From contig NZ_CP045119.1 of NCBI RefSeq assembly GCF_011492945.1, positions 2,728,001 through 2,792,000 on the forward strand: a DNA stretch of 64,000 bases, given 5' to 3'. Under the pieces are notes generated by a model that saw only the letters and a program-made list of their open reading frames with translations, had not been told where the DNA came from and searched no databases. Position 1 is the stretch's first letter. Every line of letters begins with the position of its first letter. Shown here one piece after another: positions 16,673-25,265 of the stretch. The position numbers and the translations under genes were made by a program. The stretch comes from Rubrobacter tropicus (lineage in GTDB: Bacteria; Actinomycetota; Rubrobacteria; Rubrobacterales; Rubrobacteraceae).

Positions 16673-18468
16673 GAGTACAACCCCTGTATCTCCTCCGCGT
16701 ACCGCTCCGCGACCACCCGCGACTTGACCTTGAGAGTCGGCGTCAACTCGCCCGCCTCGTGCGTCAACTCCCGCCCGAGAAGCGAGATTTTCTTCGGACG
16801 CTCGTACCCCGCGAACCGCCCGCACGTCCTCTCGACTTCAGCCTCTATCAGCCGCCGGCACCGCCCGTCGTCCGCGAGCTCTTCGTTCGGCGCCTCCGTG
16901 CCGAGCTCGCGGCGCACGGCGTCGTAGTCGGGGACGATCAGGGCGGAGACGTACTTCCTGCCGTCCCCGAGCACGACGGCCTGGGAGACGAGCGGCGAGG
17001 CCACGATGGCCGACTCCACCGGCTGGGGTGCCACGTTCTTGCCGGTCGAGAGCACGATCAGGTTCTTCAGCCGGTCCGTTATCTTCAGGAACCCCTCCCC
17101 GTCCAACTCGCCAAGATCCCCGGTACGGTACCAGCCGTCGGGCGTGAACGCACCACGCGCCGCCTCGGGCGCGTTCCAGTAACCGCGCATCACGCCCGGC
17201 CCCCTTACCTGAACCTCGCCCTCGCCGGAGACACGGACCTCCGTATGGTCGAGCACGGTGCCCACGGTCCCGAACTTCGGCACCGGCAGCCGGTTGCAGG
17301 CGACGACCGGCGAGGTCTCCGTCAGCCCGTAGCCCTCGATAATGGTGACGCCGGCGGCGTAGAAGAATTCCCCGATCTCACCCTCCAGCTTCGCCCCGCC
17401 CGAGACGAAGAACCGCAGCCTACCCCCGAACGCCTCCCTGACCTTCCGGAACACGAGCCGGTCGCAGGCCCGCAACAGCGCCCGCTCGCCTGCGCCCAAA
17501 CGCCGACCCTCACGCCCGGCCGCGTACCGTTTCCTGCCGGCGGCGATTGCCCTCTCGAAGAGCCTGCGCCGCGGCGCGGACGCCTCGGCCACCTGGGCCA
17601 GGATGCGGTCGCGCATCTTCTCGTAGAGCCGGGGGACGCTGAGGACGACCGTCGGCCGCACCTCCCGCAAATTTTCCGGCACCTGCTGGATAGACTCGGC
17701 GTAGTACGTCGCGGCCCCCAGCGAGAGGGCCAGGTACTGCCCGCACCGCTCGAAGACGTGCGAGAGCGGGAGCAGCGAGAGAAAGACGTCGTCTGGCCGG
17801 AACGGGAGCGCCCGCCGGATGCCCTCGACGTTGGAGAGGAAGTTGCCGTGCGTGAGGACCACACCCTTGGGACGTCCCGTCGTGCCCGAGGTGTAGATGA
17901 TCGTGGCGATGTCGTCCCGGTCGAGCGCGCGCCAGCCGTCGGGGTCAAGGAGGGGCTCATCCGCGCCGCGCTCCTCCACGTCGCGGAAGGCGACCGCCCG
18001 GTCTCCGGGATCCCCCTCGATGATCAGGACGTGGCGCAGGCCCGGCAGAACGTCGCGCAGACCGGCCACCCTCTCCAGTAGTTCTTCGTCCTCGACGACG
18101 GCCACGACCGCGCCGGAGTCGGCGAGGATGTGCCCGATCTGGTCCGTCCCGAGCGTCGGGTAGACGGGAACCGTCGCGGCCCCGAGCCCCTGCGCGGCCA
18201 GATCCGCTACCGCCCACTCCGGCCGGTTACCGCAAATTATCGCCACCTTCGCCCCGCTCCCGACGCCGAGAGAACTCAAACCGGCCGCGAAGTCCCCGAC
18301 GCGCCTCCAGAGGTCGGCGTAGGAGATCCCGCGCCACTCATCCCCGACTTTGCTCGCCAACGCGACCTCGTCCCCCCGCGCCTCCACGTTCCGGTAAAGA
18401 GCCCCCATCAGGCTGCGCGCCTCCCCCACACCCGCGCCACGCGCGACCCTCTCCGCCACCCGCTGCAT
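16669..18468 (-). CDS. long-chain fatty-acid-CoA ligase (AMP-forming)
   Basis: Adenylate-forming enzyme of 599 residues that would activate fatty acids for the downstream beta-oxidation enzymes. The P-loop-like signature IIYTSGTTGRPKGVVLTHG is near residue 190, and YGLTETSPVV, GWYRTGDLGELD and ITDRLKNLIVLSTGKNVAPQ follow in the standard order, ending in the C-terminal swinging domain. GGAGAGGAG lies before the ATG. It is the first gene of the minus-strand lipid operon and diverges from the acyl-CoA dehydrogenase. Chain length preference cannot be read. Confidence 0.92.
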   Translation of the reverse strand: MQRVAERVARGAGVGEARSLMGALYRNVEARGDEVALASKVGDEWRGISYADLWRRVGDFAAGLSSLGVGSGAKVAIICGNRPEWAVADLAAQGLGAATVPVYPTLGTDQIGHILADSGAVVAVVEDEELLERVAGLRDVLPGLRHVLIIEGDPGDRAVAFRDVEERGADEPLLDPDGWRALDRDDIATIIYTSGTTGRPKGVVLTHGNFLSNVEGIRRALPFRPDDVFLSLLPLSHVFERCGQYLALSLGAATYYAESIQQVPENLREVRPTVVLSVPRLYEKMRDRILAQVAEASAPRRRLFERAIAAGRKRYAAGREGRRLGAGERALLRACDRLVFRKVREAFGGRLRFFVSGGAKLEGEIGEFFYAAGVTIIEGYGLTETSPVVACNRLPVPKFGTVGTVLDHTEVRVSGEGEVQVRGPGVMRGYWNAPEAARGAFTPDGWYRTGDLGELDGEGFLKITDRLKNLIVLSTGKNVAPQPVESAIVASPLVSQAVVLGDGRKYVSALIVPDYDAVRRELGTEAPNEELADDGRCRRLIEAEVERTCGRFAGYERPKKISLLGRELTHEAGELTPTLKVKSRVVAERYAEEIQGLYS

Positions 18469-18487
18469 CCCGCTCCTCTCCGCAGAT

Positions 18488-18518
18488 TTGTCAAAATTGA
18501 TAATAACACGGATAATAA
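18488..18518 (+). promoter_or_regulatory. promoter of the acyl-CoA dehydrogenase gene with a direct repeat
   Basis: TTGTCA at 18488-18493 and GATAAT at 18511-18516 are separated by exactly 17 bases, a strong sigma-70-type match in an AT-rich island of otherwise GC-rich DNA. GATAATAA occurs twice, at 18499-18506 and 18511-18518, 12 bases apart, and the second copy is the -10 element, so this may be an operator that blocks the promoter. The divergent ligase operon starts 20 bases to the left and may share the control. Confidence 0.65.
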
Positions 18519-18581
18519 GTTTGCGTTGAGTCGTGGGCCCGGTTAGAGTTGGGTCCGGGAAGTCAGGAGAAGGAGGAGCCT

Positions 18582-19781
18582 TTGATCGCCGACGTGACCC
18601 GTTCTTTGGGTACCGACTACTACATGATCGACGAGTTGTTGACGGACGAGGAGCGCGAGGTCCGGGACCGGGTAAGGGCGTTCGCCGACGCCGAGGTCAT
18701 CCCCATCATCAACGAGTACTGGGAGAAGGCGGAGTTCCCGTTCGAGCTTGTGCCGAAGGTCGCGGAGTTGAGCATCGCCGGCGGTTCCATCCAGGGGTAT
18801 GGCTGTCCCGGTATGAGCCACGTGGCGGCCGGGCTCTGCGCGATAGAGATGTCGCGCGGGGACGGGAGCCTCAACACCTTCTTCGGGGTCCATTCGGGGC
18901 TTGCGATGGGGACCATAGACATCTGCGGGTCCGAGGAGCAGAAACAGCGCTGGTTGCCGGCGATGGCGCGGCTGGAGAAGATCGGGGCCTGGGGCCTCAC
19001 CGAGCCCGACCACGGCTCCGATTCCGTAATGCTGGAGACGACGGCCCGCCGCGACGGGGACGGGTGGGTCTTGAACGGCAAGAAGCGCTGGATCGGCAAC
19101 GCCACTTTCGCCGACATAGTAATCATCTGGGCCCGCGACGTCGAAGACGGCCAGGTAAAAGGCTTCGTCCTCGAAAAAGACGAGAACGGCGAGCACCACC
19201 CCGGCTACACCACCGAGCTCATAAAAGGCAAGATGGGCAAGAGGGCCGTCTGGCAGCCGGACATCTACCTCGAAGACGTGTACGTCCCCGCCGGGAACAA
19301 GCTCGAAGGCGCCAACTCGTTCAAGGACACGAACAAGGTGCTCACCGCGACGCGGGGCGGGGTCGCGTGGGAGGCCATCGGGCACGCCATCGCCGCCTAC
19401 GAGGCGGCGCTGCAGTACGCCAAGGAGCGGGTGCAGTTCGGCAAGCCCATCGCGTCATTCCAGCTCATCCAGAACAAGCTAGCCAACATGCTCGCGGAGA
19501 TCACCAACATGCAGCTGATGGTCTACCGGCTCTCCCAGCTCCAGGAGCAGGGCAAGATGACGGGCCCCATGGCCTCCCTCGCCAAGATGAACAACGCCAA
19601 AAAAGCGAAGCAGGTCTGCTCCGACGCCCGCGACATCATGGGCGGCAACGGCGTCCTGTTGGAGTACCACGTGGCCAGGCACCTCTCGGACATGGAGATC
19701 GTGTACACGTACGAGGGGACCGATACCATACAGTCGCTCATAGTCGGGCGTGATGTGACGGGGATAAGCGCGTTCGTATAG
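18582..19781 (+). CDS. acyl-CoA dehydrogenase (glutaryl-CoA dehydrogenase/ACX4-like)
   Basis: Flavoprotein of about 399 residues that introduces the first double bond of beta-oxidation. Recognisable segments are WGLTEPDHGSDSVMLETTA (FAD/substrate loop), KRWIGNATFADIVIIWARD, RVQFGKPIASFQLIQNKLA and the C-terminal YTYEGTDTIQSLIVGRDVTG, whose Glu is the catalytic base position in the glutaryl-CoA dehydrogenase branch. I chose the TTG at 18582 because AAGGAGGA precedes it. It probably supplies the dehydrogenase step missing from the divergent ligase-fadN-fadA operon. Preferred acyl chain unknown. Confidence 0.9.
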   Translation: MIADVTRSLGTDYYMIDELLTDEEREVRDRVRAFADAEVIPIINEYWEKAEFPFELVPKVAELSIAGGSIQGYGCPGMSHVAAGLCAIEMSRGDGSLNTFFGVHSGLAMGTIDICGSEEQKQRWLPAMARLEKIGAWGLTEPDHGSDSVMLETTARRDGDGWVLNGKKRWIGNATFADIVIIWARDVEDGQVKGFVLEKDENGEHHPGYTTELIKGKMGKRAVWQPDIYLEDVYVPAGNKLEGANSFKDTNKVLTATRGGVAWEAIGHAIAAYEAALQYAKERVQFGKPIASFQLIQNKLANMLAEITNMQLMVYRLSQLQEQGKMTGPMASLAKMNNAKKAKQVCSDARDIMGGNGVLLEYHVARHLSDMEIVYTYEGTDTIQSLIVGRDVTGISAFV

Positions 19782-19957
19782 GTTTCAGGCTACAGGTTTC
19801 AGGTATCAGGTAGAAGCGAGCAGCACGGCCCGCCACCCCGGCAGACGACCGGGCGCGGCGGGCCCCTTCGTTTGCCCGAGAGCGCGAAGCGTGTATCCGT
19901 ACTAAGCTGACAGCTGAAACCCGATGCCTGATGCCTGAGCGACCGAAGGGAGCGACA
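19782..19957. repeat. intergenic repeat with CTGAAACC inverted ends and a ribosome-site edge
   Basis: Starts with GGTTTCAGG repeated twice and a TATCAGG unit, has a GC-rich hairpin CCCGCC...GGCGGG in the middle, and ends with AGCTGACAGCTGAAACCC, two CCTGATGCCTGA-like units and GCGACCGAAGGGAGC at 19939-19953. The last segment supplies the Shine-Dalgarno of the next gene. It shares units with the shorter copy at 23684-23714 and the end with the one at 27262-27450. Confidence 0.6.
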
Positions 19958-20974
19958 TTGAAAGCTATCCGACTGCACGAACTCGGCGGACCGGAGAACC
20001 TCGTCTACGAGGACGTGCCGGACCCGGAGCCGGGGAGCGGAGAGGTCGTCGTCAAGGTACGCGCGGCGGCTTTGAACCGGCGGGACGTGTTCGTCACGCG
20101 CGGGATGTACCCTGGGGCGAAGCCGGAGGCGCTGCCCGCCACGCTCGGGTCGGATGGCTCGGGCGAGGTGGTGGCCCGCGGCGAGGGGGCCGATGGGCCC
20201 GATGAGGGGACGGAGGTCGTCATAAACCCGGCGCTGTACTGGGGCGACGACCCGGCGGTACCGGGCAAGGAGTACCGGATACTCGGGTTGCCCGACGAGG
20301 GGACGTTCGCGCAGTTCGTGAAGGTGCCGGGGGACCACGTCCTTCCGAAGCCCTCGCACCTCTCGCACGAGGAGGCCGCCGCGGTGCCGCTCGCTGGGCT
20401 GACGGCGTACCGGGCGCTCGTGACCCGCGGACAGGTCCGGGAAGGCGAGACCGTCGTGGTACCGGGCGTCGGGGGCGGGGTGGCGACCTTTCTGGTCCAG
20501 ATCGCCTCGGCGCTCGGCGCGCGGGTCTTCGTGACCAGCGGGGACGACGAAAAGATCGAGGCCGCAAAGAAGCTCGGCGCAGAGGGCGGCGTCAACTACA
20601 ACGCCGAGAACTGGTCCAAGGAGTTGAAGGGCATGGCCGGGGGCGTGGACCTTTCGGTCGATTCCGTCGGCGGGCCCACCTTCGACGCGCTGCTCTCGCT
20701 GGCGAAGCCGGGCGGGCGCATCGTCTCGTTCGGGGCGACCGCGGGCCCCGTCGAGAAGCTGGTGCTGCCGAAGATCTTCTTGAAGCACCTGACGGTCCTG
20801 GGCACCGCGATGGGGACGGCGGAGGAGTTCGGGGCGATGCTCGACCTCTACGCGGAGCGCGGCCTTCGCCCGACGATCAACGAGACGTTTCCCCTCGAAG
20901 AAGCGACGGCGGCCATGGGCCTCATGGAAAAAGGCTCGGGGGTAGGCAAGATCGTGCTCGACGTGCCCGCATGA
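19958..20974 (+). CDS. quinone oxidoreductase-like zinc-less MDR dehydrogenase
   Basis: About 338 residues of the QOR/alcohol dehydrogenase superfamily. It has the N-terminal GroES-like barrel (KAIRLHELGGPENLVYEDV), the hinge YRALVTRGQVREGETVVV and the Rossmann loop VPGVGGGVATFLVQIA. LNRRDVFVTRGMY stands where zinc enzymes have CGSD, so there is no catalytic zinc. It would reduce quinones or enoyl substrates with NAD(P)H. The TTG start has AAGGGAG upstream, carried by the edge of the preceding repeat. Its stop overlaps the ASCH gene start (ATGA). Confidence 0.87.
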   Translation: MKAIRLHELGGPENLVYEDVPDPEPGSGEVVVKVRAAALNRRDVFVTRGMYPGAKPEALPATLGSDGSGEVVARGEGADGPDEGTEVVINPALYWGDDPAVPGKEYRILGLPDEGTFAQFVKVPGDHVLPKPSHLSHEEAAAVPLAGLTAYRALVTRGQVREGETVVVPGVGGGVATFLVQIASALGARVFVTSGDDEKIEAAKKLGAEGGVNYNAENWSKELKGMAGGVDLSVDSVGGPTFDALLSLAKPGGRIVSFGATAGPVEKLVLPKIFLKHLTVLGTAMGTAEEFGAMLDLYAERGLRPTINETFPLEEATAAMGLMEKGSGVGKIVLDVPA

Positions 20975-21378
20975 CGGACTACAGGCTGGAGTTCGGTTGG
21001 GAGGGCGACGGCGGGCTCGGGGAGCGCCTGATCCGGGAGATCATAGACGGCGAGAAGACGGCCACCTGCGCCCCGCGGTCGGACTACACGGAAGACGAAC
21101 TCGCCGAGGTGGCCGCGAGCCAGGGGCAGATCGTGGACGTCGTCGACGAGCACGACAACCCCCGGTGCCGCGTCCGGATGGTGGCCGTCTACGAGACGAC
21201 CCTCGGCCTGCCGGCCCCCGGCGTCGTCCGGGGCGAGGGCTTCGAGGACGCCGAGGCTTTCCGTCGGGACCACCGCGAGGCCTGGACCGCGGAGATGGAG
21301 GTGGAGGGCAACCCCCTCTCCGACGAGACGGTCCTGGTCGTCGAGGAGTTCGAGCTCGTGGAAGTGCTGGACGCCTAG
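20971..21378 (+). CDS. ASCH domain protein
   Basis: 135-residue ASCH-fold protein, a beta-barrel thought to bind RNA or nucleotides. The N-terminal GLGERLIREIIDGEKTATC stretch has the typical IxxGxKTAT pattern, followed by a hydrophobic barrel strand and a C-terminal helix EAFRRDHREAWTAE with LVVEEFELVEVL. ATGA overlap with the upstream oxidoreductase indicates one transcript. Some ASCH proteins hydrolyse N4-acetylcytidine (established); whether this one does cannot be said. Confidence 0.8.
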   Translation: MTDYRLEFGWEGDGGLGERLIREIIDGEKTATCAPRSDYTEDELAEVAASQGQIVDVVDEHDNPRCRVRMVAVYETTLGLPAPGVVRGEGFEDAEAFRRDHREAWTAEMEVEGNPLSDETVLVVEEFELVEVLDA

Positions 21379-21398
21379 CCGCGCAAAAGGAGGGCCGC

Positions 21399-21824
21399 GT
21401 GAGGAACGTCAGGATCGTCTCCGAGCCCCGGGCGAACCCTGGCGACGCCGAGGTCGTCCGCCAGGGAATAGACCTCTTCAACGTGGCCGCGACCGGCGAC
21501 GCCGACTACAGCCCCCTCGCCATCTTCCTCAAAGACGACCGCGGCGCCGTTCTAGGCGGCGCCCTGGGCGACGTCTGGGGAGGATGGCTCGACCTGTCTA
21601 CCCTCTGGGTCGCCGGACCCCTCCGCGGCCAAGGCCACGGCACGAAGCTCCTCCAGGCGGCCGAAGAGGAGGCGAGGGAACAGGGGTGCACGGGGGTCTT
21701 CCTGACCACCTTCAGCTTCCAGGCGCGTCCATTTTACGAAAGCCTCGGGTACGAGGTGGTGGCCGACATCCCGGGCTACCCCGTCGGCCACACCTACCAC
21801 GTGCTGAAAAAGACGCTGGCCTAG
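21399..21824 (+). CDS. GNAT family N-acetyltransferase
   Basis: 141 residues from the GTG at 21399, which has AAAGGAGG upstream. The acetyl-CoA pyrophosphate loop is visible in VAGPLRGQGHGTKLLQAAEE (R/QxxGxG/A), followed by GVFLTTFSFQARPFYESLGY, where the aromatic-rich strand and FYExLGY end of GNAT proteins appear. Third gene of a small plus-strand operon after the ASCH gene (20 bases). A composite repeat follows directly. Substrate unknown. Confidence 0.87.
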   Translation: MRNVRIVSEPRANPGDAEVVRQGIDLFNVAATGDADYSPLAIFLKDDRGAVLGGALGDVWGGWLDLSTLWVAGPLRGQGHGTKLLQAAEEEAREQGCTGVFLTTFSFQARPFYESLGYEVVADIPGYPVGHTYHVLKKTLA

Positions 21825-21827
21825 AGC

Positions 21828-21957
21828 AGTTTGCAGAGAGATTAGATCTCTCTGCAAAGCTGTCAGCCATCAGCGGTCGGCTTTCAGCAAGGGCAAAAAA
21901 GCCGACCGCTGAAAGCAAAGGCGAAGCCGCAGCGGGCTGACAAGCTGACCGCTCCGG
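21828..21957 (+). repeat. composite intergenic repeat, full copy (hairpin + CAGC + AAAGC core + GCGAAGCCGC block)
   Basis: Begins with a perfect 13-bp inverted repeat at 21830-21858 (TTTGCAGAGAGAT, TAG loop), which is a terminator-like hairpin just after the GNAT stop. Then come CAGC units, an 11-bp inverted pair CAGCGGTCGGC (21871-21881) / GCCGACCGCTG (21901-21911) around AAGGGCAAAAAA, and the GGCGAAGCCGCAGCGGGCTGA block (21920-21940). The same module order appears at 28411, 34068 and, reversed, at 54585. Confidence 0.8.
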
Positions 21958-21958
21958 C

Positions 21959-22810
21959 CTATCTAGCGGCGGGCACCTCGAACTCGTAGGTCTCCCCGTG
22001 CGCCAGGTAACGGACCTTCTCGTCGAGGCCGGCGTCGGTGACGGCCCTTTCGAAGTCCACCAGCGGCGACTCGAACCTGGTGTAGTCGTTGTAGTGGATG
22101 GGGATGGTGGTGCGGGCGTCCATGATCCTCATGGCCTCCAACCCCTGCTCCGCGTCCATGGTCACGAAGACACCGAGCACCCGCGTCCCGCCGAGATGCA
22201 GCATCGCCAGGTCAATGCCCGGGAAGCGGCGCGGTATTTCCCTCAAACGGTCGTGCACGAGGGTGTCCCCGCTTATGTACATTCGCAGCCGGGCCGCCTC
22301 GCCCACCCGCCCGAACTCCAGCATGCTCCCCATCACCGGCGGCAGCACCGCGCCGAGCGGGCCCGGCCCGTGCGTCCCCGGCAGCGCGGTCACCCGCAGG
22401 TTCGCCTCACCCTTCGCCACGACGAGCGGCTCCCAGGTCTTTAGCGTCCGGGTCTTCGTAAACCCGACCTTCTTTAGGTAAGAGGTGGCGTGTTTGTTCG
22501 AAACGATGGGCGTCGCCTTGTTCAACCGGCGCTGGACGACACGGTCGAAGTGGTCGCCGTGCAGGTGCGAGAGCAGCACGAAGTCCAGCGGCGGGAGGTC
22601 TTCCATCTCAACGGCGGGGTTCGTCAGCCGCTTCGCCGTCAGGCCGTAGCCCAGGTGGACGTGGTCGCCGGCGTGCAGGAAGTTCGGGTCGGTAAGTATC
22701 GTAAAGCCGGCGTACCGGATGATAACGGTCGCCGTGCCGACGAAGAAGACCGAACCTCGACCGAAGTCCGGGTCTGCGTTCCTGCGGGGCAGCACAAGCG
22801 TCTCATCCAA
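21959..22810 (-). CDS. MBL-fold metal-dependent hydrolase (UlaG-like)
   Basis: 283-residue metallo-beta-lactamase-fold protein. SVFFVGTATVIIRYAGFTILTD and LLSHLHGDHFDRVV (HxHxDH) define the dinuclear metal site; GTHGP, YISGDTLVHD and IPIHYNDYTRFESP supply further ligands. The layout suits the UlaG/NAPE-PLD-like branch, which acts on phosphoesters, lactones or amides. It is followed upstream by the DUF2795 gene with 4 bases between them. Substrate unknown. Confidence 0.85.
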   Translation of the reverse strand: MDETLVLPRRNADPDFGRGSVFFVGTATVIIRYAGFTILTDPNFLHAGDHVHLGYGLTAKRLTNPAVEMEDLPPLDFVLLSHLHGDHFDRVVQRRLNKATPIVSNKHATSYLKKVGFTKTRTLKTWEPLVVAKGEANLRVTALPGTHGPGPLGAVLPPVMGSMLEFGRVGEAARLRMYISGDTLVHDRLREIPRRFPGIDLAMLHLGGTRVLGVFVTMDAEQGLEAMRIMDARTTIPIHYNDYTRFESPLVDFERAVTDAGLDEKVRYLAHGETYEFEVPAAR

Positions 22811-22814
22811 GGCA

Positions 22815-23030
22815 TCACCCCGAGGTCGGCGAGGCTTCGAGCTCCGCGACGACCTCGTCGGCGCTGTCGAAGGTCGGCTGTCCGAGCGTCCCGATCCTCT
22901 CCACCAATTCCCCCGGCGCGCCGTTTCCTTCCGCGGCCGAGATCAGATCCTCCTTGCTCGCCGGGTACTCCACGCCTTCCAGGTACTGCGGCACATCATT
23001 CGGGTCGAAGTCCACACTCGCCTCCAACAA
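22815..23030 (-). CDS. DUF2795 domain protein
   Basis: 71-residue small protein in which PNDVPQYLEGVEYPASKEDLISAAE matches the DUF2795 pattern (a short helical domain common in actinobacteria), with ELVERIGTLGQPTFDSADEVVAEL at the end. No catalytic residues. It lies 4 bases upstream of the MBL gene in the same direction, suggesting cotranscription. Function unknown. Confidence 0.75.
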   Translation of the reverse strand: MLEASVDFDPNDVPQYLEGVEYPASKEDLISAAEGNGAPGELVERIGTLGQPTFDSADEVVAELEASPTSG

Positions 23031-23076
23031 ACGGTCTCGTCATTGCCGAAGACGATTGTTCCCCACCGCCGCAACC

Positions 23077-23391
23077 TCAATCACCTTCGAGACCCCACAT
23101 CCTTCGGTACTCCTCAAGGACCCTCCCGCGCACGCCCTCCGGCAGGTCCTCGAAGGCGACCTCGTCCCGGATCCTCTCGGCCGGCGGCTTCCCCCGAAGG
23201 ACCTCGCCCCTCCCGAACACATCCATCGCCAGGTACGGATACTCCCCGGGCTTTTTCAGATCGAAGAGCCCCGTAAACACGACCGTGTAACCCGCGCCGG
23301 ACCCGCCGCCGCCCCCATACAGTCAGACGTACAGCGGCTTGCCGCCCGGCAACAACCTCTCTTCTCTGCTCTTCAAACCCACGCCCCACAT
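23077..23391 (-). pseudogene. small conserved hypothetical protein interrupted by an in-frame TGA
   Basis: From an ATG at 23391 (or GTG at 23382) the frame reads REERLLPGGKPLYV, then TGA at 23323-23325, then LYGGGGGSGAGYTVVFTGLF and EYPYLAMDVFGRGE, ending EDLPEGVRGRVLEEYRRMWGL. I recall a widespread family of about 100-residue proteins with YV-RxYDNGG..DRYTVVFTG....FEDLPEDCRxLVxxDYxxLW, so the two halves belong together and an Arg codon (CGA) has become TGA. An intact product could still start at the GTG at 23280 (67 residues), but it would lack the conserved first strand. True mutation, base-call error or recoding cannot be separated here. Confidence 0.55.
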
Positions 23392-23462
23392 TATCCACAC
23401 GAGGCAAGGCGCAACCGAACTTCGAGGAGCAGCTTCTCGGAGCTACCGCGGGAGCGTGGCGC

Positions 23463-23636
23463 TCACTTCGCGTCGGAAGGCTTGATGAAGAAGGCCGGAT
23501 CTTCGGTCCCCGACGAAGCCCAGTCGTCCTCTGCCTTCCTACCCGGTTCGCCGGCACCTGCCCCTACCATTTCTTCTTCCGATACTCGCCCCACCTCGCG
23601 CGGCTCTTCTCCGTCCCTGTGGTTCTCCCTCTTCAT
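23463..23636 (-). CDS. small hypothetical protein, 57 residues
   Basis: ATG with AGGAAGGGG six bases upstream opens a 57-codon frame with very acidic, hydrophilic sequence (KRENHRDGEEPREVGRVSEE ... EDDWASSGTEDPAFFIKPSD). It has no hydrophobic segment and no family I recognise. It looks like a disordered protein. Support is the good ribosome site, sensible composition and position in a small-protein cluster; it could still be a chance frame. Confidence 0.5.
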   Translation of the reverse strand: MKRENHRDGEEPREVGRVSEEEMVGAGAGEPGRKAEDDWASSGTEDPAFFIKPSDAK

Positions 23637-23683
23637 CCCGTACCCCTTCCTGTCGAACGAAGGGAGCCGGAAAACCCGGCCCC

Positions 23684-23714
23684 CTCCTGAAACCTGATGC
23701 CTGAAGCCCGAAAC
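23684..23714. repeat. short CCTGAAACCTGATGCCTGA repeat
   Basis: Contains CCTGAAACCTGATGCCTGA and CCCGAAACC just after the isocitrate lyase stop. The units match the two ends of the longer repeat at 19782-19957. Confidence 0.5.
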
Positions 23715-25052
23715 CTACTTCACAAACTGCTCGTTCTCCGTCGACCCCGGCAGCCCCGTGTTCGGGTCTTCGGGCGTGTCGAACTGGGCCTCCTCCGTCG
23801 AGCCGGTGAGGGCGGTGGTGGAGGCGGCGCCGCCGGCGACGATCTGTGCGACCTCGTCGAAGTAGCCGGCCCCGACCTCGCGCTGGTGCTTGGTGGCGGT
23901 GTAGCCGTACTTCTCCGCGTCGAACTCCTTCTGCTGGAGCTCGGAGTAGGCGGCCATGCCCCGGTCCTTGTAGTCGCGGGCGAGCTCGAACATGGAGAAG
24001 TTGAGCGCGTGGAAGCCGGCGAGCGTGATGAACTGGAACTTGTAGCCCATCTCCCCGAGCTGGCGCTGGAAGGTGGCTATCTCCTCGTCGGAGAGCTTGG
24101 CCTTCCAGTTGAACGAAGGCGAGCAGTTGTAGGCGAGCATCTTGCCCGGGAACTCGGCGTGGATGGCCTCGGCGAAGACGCGGGCCTGGTCGAGGTCCGG
24201 CGTCGAGGTCTCGCACCACACGACGTCGGCGTACGGCGCGTAGGCGAGGCCGCGGGCTATGGCCTGGTCAATGCCGGCGTTGACCCTGTAGAAGCCCTCC
24301 ATCGTCCTCTCGCCGGTGAGGAACCTCTGGTCTGCCGGATCTATGTCCGAGGTGACGAGGTTGGCCGCATCGGCGTCGGTCCTGGCGACGATGACGGTCG
24401 GCACACCCATGACGTCGGCGGCGAGGCGGGCGGAGATGAGGTTACGGACGGCCTGCCCGGTCGGGATCAGGACCTTGCCGCCCATGTGGCCGCACTTCTT
24501 CTCGCTGGCGAGCTGATCCTCGAAGTGAACACCCGCAGCGCCGGCCTCGATCATGCCCTTCATCAACTCGAAGACGTTCAGGGCACCCCCGAAACCGGCC
24601 TCGGCGTCGGCGACGATGGGCGCGAACCAGTTGGCGCCGTTCTTGCCCTCGGCGTGGTGGATCTGGTCGGCCCGCTGCAGGGCCTGGTTGATCCTCTTGA
24701 CGACGTGCGGCACGCTGTTGGCCGGGTACAAGCTCTGGTCGGGGTACATGTGCCCCGCCAGGTTCGCGTCAGCGGCGACCTGCCACCCGGAAAGGTAAAT
24801 GGCCTTCAGCCCGGCCTTGACCTGCTGCACGGCCTGGTTTCCGGTGAGCGCCCCGAGCGCGTTGACGTAGTCCTCGGTGTGCATCAGATCCCACAAACGC
24901 TCCGCGCCCATCCGCGCCAGCGTGTGCTCGACCACGACCGATCCCCGCAGCCGCGCCACGTCGTCGGCCGTGTAGGGCCGCTCGACCCCGGCCCAGCGCT
25001 CGCCCTCCCACTCCTGCGCTATCTGCGTCGTCCCGTTCTTTCCGTTCTCCAT
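23715..25052 (-). CDS. aceA: isocitrate lyase
   Basis: Splits isocitrate into glyoxylate and succinate. 445 residues from the ATG at 25052, which has AGGAGG upstream (17 codons of unrelated frame lie further 5'). The catalytic loop KKCGHMGGK is present, with the metal/substrate segments VARTDADAA and CSPSFNW. Malate synthase lies just upstream on the same strand, giving a complete glyoxylate shunt for growth on fatty acids or acetate; this fits the fadN/fadA operon in the same window. Confidence 0.96.
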   Translation of the reverse strand: MENGKNGTTQIAQEWEGERWAGVERPYTADDVARLRGSVVVEHTLARMGAERLWDLMHTEDYVNALGALTGNQAVQQVKAGLKAIYLSGWQVAADANLAGHMYPDQSLYPANSVPHVVKRINQALQRADQIHHAEGKNGANWFAPIVADAEAGFGGALNVFELMKGMIEAGAAGVHFEDQLASEKKCGHMGGKVLIPTGQAVRNLISARLAADVMGVPTVIVARTDADAANLVTSDIDPADQRFLTGERTMEGFYRVNAGIDQAIARGLAYAPYADVVWCETSTPDLDQARVFAEAIHAEFPGKMLAYNCSPSFNWKAKLSDEEIATFQRQLGEMGYKFQFITLAGFHALNFSMFELARDYKDRGMAAYSELQQKEFDAEKYGYTATKHQREVGAGYFDEVAQIVAGGAASTTALTGSTEEAQFDTPEDPNTGLPGSTENEQFVK

Positions 25053-25265
25053 CTCTTCCTCCTGTGCTCTCCGTTTTCGATCCCTGCATGATACAGCACG
25101 CACTTATGTGCGCATATATGTGCAACGCGGGCGCGGTAGTCGCCCGTCGCCCTGGTGCGTGGGTACGTGTCCGACGCACCTGGGGAGGAGGACCGGGGTC
25201 GGGCGGAAGGCGTTGCCCTCCGCCCGGGGTCCGTTGGTGTGGTCAGTGGTGATCCTAGCCCCCTT
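25053..25265. other. intergenic region between aceB and aceA
   Basis: 213 bases without a convincing gene. A small AT-rich spot (CATATATGTGC around 25111-25122) lies in it and could hold the aceA promoter, which would then be transcribed separately from aceB. No clear -35/-10 pair. Confidence 0.3.
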
